Positions 61,626 to 64,000 of a stretch of DNA of 64,000 nt are shown here, piece after piece. Every line of letters starts with the position of its first letter. Within the stretch, counting starts at the first letter, position 1. The stretch is from Galerina marginata (taxonomy: Eukaryota; Basidiomycota; Agaricomycetes; Agaricales; Galerinaceae). A program made the translations under genes and the position numbers. The notes under the pieces were generated by a model. The model did not search any database. It had not been told where the DNA came from and saw only the letters and a program-made list of their open reading frames with translations. The stretch covers positions 1-64,000 of the forward strand of contig JAECYW010000036.1 of NCBI GenBank assembly GCA_023014335.1. Reading direction: 5' to 3'.

Positions 61626-61752
61626 CAGCAGTGCTGACTAAAACATCATTACTGCTCATCAACATTACAGATCGAGATCGTTACTGGTGGGTTGAGTTTA
61701 CAGCGGCCGCGTCCGCGACAGAATTAATCAGAAGCTCCATTGAATCTATCAG

Positions 61753-61760
61753 TATAAAAT
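61753..61760 (+). promoter_or_regulatory. TATA box of gene B
   Basis: TATAAAAT lies 39 nt upstream of the ATG at 61792. Confidence 0.45.
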
Positions 61761-61791
61761 CTGCTTTGGCCAAGATTAGTTCCAGGCAGTC

Positions 61792-62596
61792 ATGTCTGTT
61801 TCGACGATATCCTCGCCTTCCCCTCCGCCTGAAGACGTTTCTTATTTCGACGCGACACCATTTAGCGCCATTGATCGTCATTTTGCCTGTTATCCCATCA
61901 ATATCCGCAATAATCCTCGCTGGTTACAGCATTATCACCATTATCTGGCGCTCGTGAAACGCGCTTATAGTGATTATGTTCACGCGGCCGTTGGTAATCG
62001 AGGCGCGGCCGCAACACTTGGCATACCAATGGATGCTTTGAAGAAGCTGACCCGCCGAATGGTTCTTCACTCTTTTTCTATCTATAAACCGTTACTAAAG
62101 TTGTAATAACAGCTTCAGGTTCCCGATGCCTATATTGTATATGGGTCCGAGTTCGCGGAAATCTATCAGCGCGTCACCAACCGATGGGTTGTTGCTCAGA
62201 CATTCAATCCTGGTGTCGCGTCCAGTAGTACAGGTCGTCGTTTCCTTCGATCTATGATGCGGCCAGATTTACCATTACTCCCTCGTTATTCATCCGTAAG
62301 CCCTAAAGGCTCTTAGTGATCTATTTCAATAACCATTAACGACCTTTTAGGACATATACGAAGCCTGGCGTCTCGGCAACGCCTACCTCAGCGACCGTCA
62401 GCCTGCGGTTGTTCTGGACTCGGCCTGGGAGTCCGTAGCACTCCTTCGCATTCACAGTAGGCGTCGAGAGTACGTGGGCATAGAAAGTTCCATGTACGCG
62501 GGCTATTCTGCCGCTGCGTTGGAAGTGGAAGGGACGCGGACCTTGGCCCCGGCCGTTTTGGTGGACTCTGGATCAGCTTGTGATTATGCGTTGTAG
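61792..62596 (+). CDS. Gene B: first member of a tandem family of unknown function
   Basis: Exons 61792-62061, 62119-62295 and 62351-62596 give 230 aa, introns in phase 0. Exon 1: MSVSTISSPSPPPEDVSYFD then a helical part (WLQHYHHYLALVKRAYSDYV). Exon 2: DAYIVYGSEFAEIYQRVTNRW. Exon 3: DIYEAWRLGNAYLSDRQPAV to a stop after SACDYAL. No signal peptide or membrane span. I do not know the family. Genes C and D share the same three-part plan: a helical first exon, a YGT/YGS exon start, and an AW..GN exon start. The frame contains LVDSGS near the end, which resembles a retropepsin site but stands alone and is probably chance. CG-rich codon use like gene A. Confidence 0.6.
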
Positions 62597-62710
62597 TCAT
62601 ACGGAGCCAATTCTCGTCCTTAGTCAAATACAATTATCATCCTGTTCTTGTTAAATTATCATTTAAGAGGCTTGGGTTCCATCCGGGACGTAGTCAAACG
62701 ATCTTGCTAC

Positions 62711-63479
62711 ATGTCCCTACACTTTTCTTTTGCTACCATTCTTGACAATGAGAAGGAGTTCTTCCTTCTCGCCGCGATTATTGATCACACACGCGCCGAC
62801 TTAGTCTATGACGACGCTACGCAAGCTATCTTGGATGCTGCCGATGCTCGTCGCGCTGCTTTCTGCGAGCTGGTGGCCGCCGCGGCGCCACTTAGAACGG
62901 ACTTTGTGCCTCCCATCGATGCTCTCGTAGCGTGGACCGAAACCTTTGTGCGTATCTGTTGAAGCTTTTGACTTCTGTTTGACTCAATCCCGTCTCGATT
63001 AAAGCTCCAATTTCCTGCCGAATTGATAGAATTCGGTACCCCCGTCGCGCTACACTTCCTGGGGATAGCCAGTCAATGGGTTTACTTGATCAAAGCTCGC
63101 GCGCGCCCGGGAGTTGCTGAAGTCGCGGTCCAGCGTCATGTGTCCCACGCCGCGGGGGGCATGCTAGAGATGATGGTAGAGCCCAGCATTCCTACCTTGA
63201 AGGTCGCGGACGAGGTATGCTTCTCTTTTGCTCGGTCTCTTTTTACACCTTCTGATTGTCTGGGATCAGACTCTTCAAGCGGTCTGGATGACCGGAAACT
63301 TGTCGTACCATTCCGCTTTCAACTTCGCGCGCTCAGAGGCTGACGAGCAAGCAGAGATGTGTTACGTTAGGGCGATTGGGTGGGCAGTTAACGAGCAAGC
63401 CTTGCGGTTCCCCGTCCAGCATCATCCCGCTCTTCGTCCCTTTGCGATGGATATGTCCCAGGAAACTCCGTCTGATTAA
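62711..63479 (+). CDS. Gene C: second member of the tandem family
   Basis: Exons 62711-62947, 63005-63214 and 63270-63479 give 218 aa, both introns in phase 0 as in gene B. An in-frame ATG at 62648 would add 21 residues. Exon 1 is helical (FFLLAAIIDHTRADLVYDDA, AILDAADARRAAFCELVAA). Exon 2 starts LQFPAELIEFGTPVALHFLG and continues IASQWVYLIKARARPG. Exon 3 starts TLQAVWMTGNLSYHSAFNFA and ends SQETPSD. Matching blocks in gene B are AYIVYGSEFAEIYQ and YEAWRLGNAYLS. It begins only 114 nt after gene B stops, so either the genes are extremely compact or B and C belong to one transcript. No known domain. Confidence 0.58.
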
Positions 63480-63529
63480 ACACGATTTCTGTATTCCTGT
63501 TATAGAATTACTGGCCGCGGCCCAAAACT

Positions 63530-63536
63530 ATAAATT
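63530..63536 (+). promoter_or_regulatory. TATA box of gene D
   Basis: TATAAAT lies 50 nt upstream of the ATG at 63580, and supports D as a gene of its own. Confidence 0.4.
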
Positions 63537-63579
63537 TGAGACTATTTTGCCGCGTCCACTATCTTCTTCGAAAAGACCA

Positions 63580-64000
63580 ATGCCAGCCTTTCTCAGTGCT
63601 GAAGATAGCGCTCCGTCTTCCTTCTACGAGCCCGCGCTGCCCGATTGCTTGCTCGTTCCTCAGGCTCTCTTTAGAGAAGCGTTTGCCGCGGCTGGTAATG
63701 CTGCGGGCAATTTCACTTTCGATGCCCTCTACGATCTTTCCAATGCCTTGGTGTGTACCTTGTTGCCGCGGATCCTATTTCTGTGGCAACCCAAAACTGA
63801 CTTATACTCGTCTAGGCCTCAGTCGGTTCCCCGCCTATAGTCTACGGGACCGCCGTGGCGGACACATACATCGAGGTTTACACCGTCTGGCTACAATTTT
63901 CGGAATCCCTTCGGTCCTTCGAGTTGATCCCACCCGCTTTCAAGTCCCTCATGCTCTGTCCTGAGGTCCCGCGTCTTCCTCAAACATTTGGGGTACGCGG
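63580..64000 (+). CDS. Gene D: third member of the tandem family, runs off the window
   Basis: Exons 63580-63750 and 63816-63965 are followed by a likely intron starting GTCCCG; introns are in phase 0 as in genes B and C. Exon 1: MPAFLSAEDSAPSSFYEPAL, then LVPQALFREAFAAAGNAAGN. Exon 2: SVGSPPIVYGTAVADTYIEV, then VWLQFSESLRSFELIPPAFK, LMLCPE. The PIVYGTAVADTY block matches AYIVYGSEFAEIY of gene B and LIEFGTPVALHF of gene C. The third exon lies outside the window. Function unknown. Confidence 0.52.

Noticed and set aside
62540..62596. Retropepsin-like LVDSGS in gene B
   Set aside because: The motif stands two residues from a few-residue tail and a stop; no flap or second signature follows, so chance is more likely than a protease domain.

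Overview
The window looks like a piece of a mushroom-forming basidiomycete (Agaricomycetes) nuclear genome. Genes are broken by many short GT-AG introns of about 45-70 nt. The recognisable families are typical of this group: a DUF6534 seven-helix protein, MYND-finger proteins, a TPR-CHAT protein, a secreted subtilase and an astacin, and a DIRS-type retrotransposon. There are no bacterial operons, rRNA genes, CRISPR arrays or convincing tRNAs.

Layout. 1-4.1 kb: no gene, decayed repeats. 4.1-4.7 kb: GFA/Mss4-like protein. 6.75-8.75 kb: secreted proteinase-K-like subtilase with about 16 exons, including a 6-nt microexon. 9.1-10.1 kb: convergent MYND-finger gene. The 3' end of the protease plus the MYND gene is duplicated at 13.4-15.0 kb, among other decayed duplications (11.4-16.4 kb). 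17.2-18.6 kb (-): cytosolic protein with a lectin-like C-terminal half. 19.9-21.4 kb: multi-pass membrane protein. 21.4-26.6 kb: gene-poor. 26.7-27.4 kb: small secreted protein. 29.0-31.0 kb: DUF6534 protein. 31.4-32.5 kb: intronless membrane protein. 32.5-35.6 kb: decayed repeats. 35.6-36.9 kb: astacin metalloprotease.

37.68-43.51 kb is a complete, apparently young DIRS-like (Ngaro/PAT-type) retrotransposon with split direct repeats A1...B1-A2...B2, an intron-containing Gag with zinc knuckle, RT-RNase H and a tyrosine recombinase. It inserted into the 3' end of a secreted DUF5648 gene (43.5-44.1 kb, minus strand), supplies that gene's present stop codon, and the gene also carries a frameshift. 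Its reading frames suggest that intron retention decides between Gag and a Gag-Pol fusion.

44.2-48.4 kb: tandem and dispersed repeats. 48.4-49.4 kb (-): GH18 chitinase/ENGase-like protein without a signal peptide. 52.3-56.6 kb: a 1337-aa TPR-CHAT protease with eight near-identical 44-aa repeats. From about 57.2 kb to the end the base composition changes: CGCG and GCGGCC words become very frequent. This part holds a 574-aa nuclear-looking protein with a novel-looking cysteine cluster (gene A) and a tight head-to-tail array of three small related genes (B, C, D; D runs off the window). Genes A and B share an upstream motif with a hairpin whose stem differs by compensatory changes. This last part and the TPR-CHAT gene are the most likely sites of undescribed biology.

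Exon boundaries were worked out by hand from splice sites and frame; no alignment or expression data were available.
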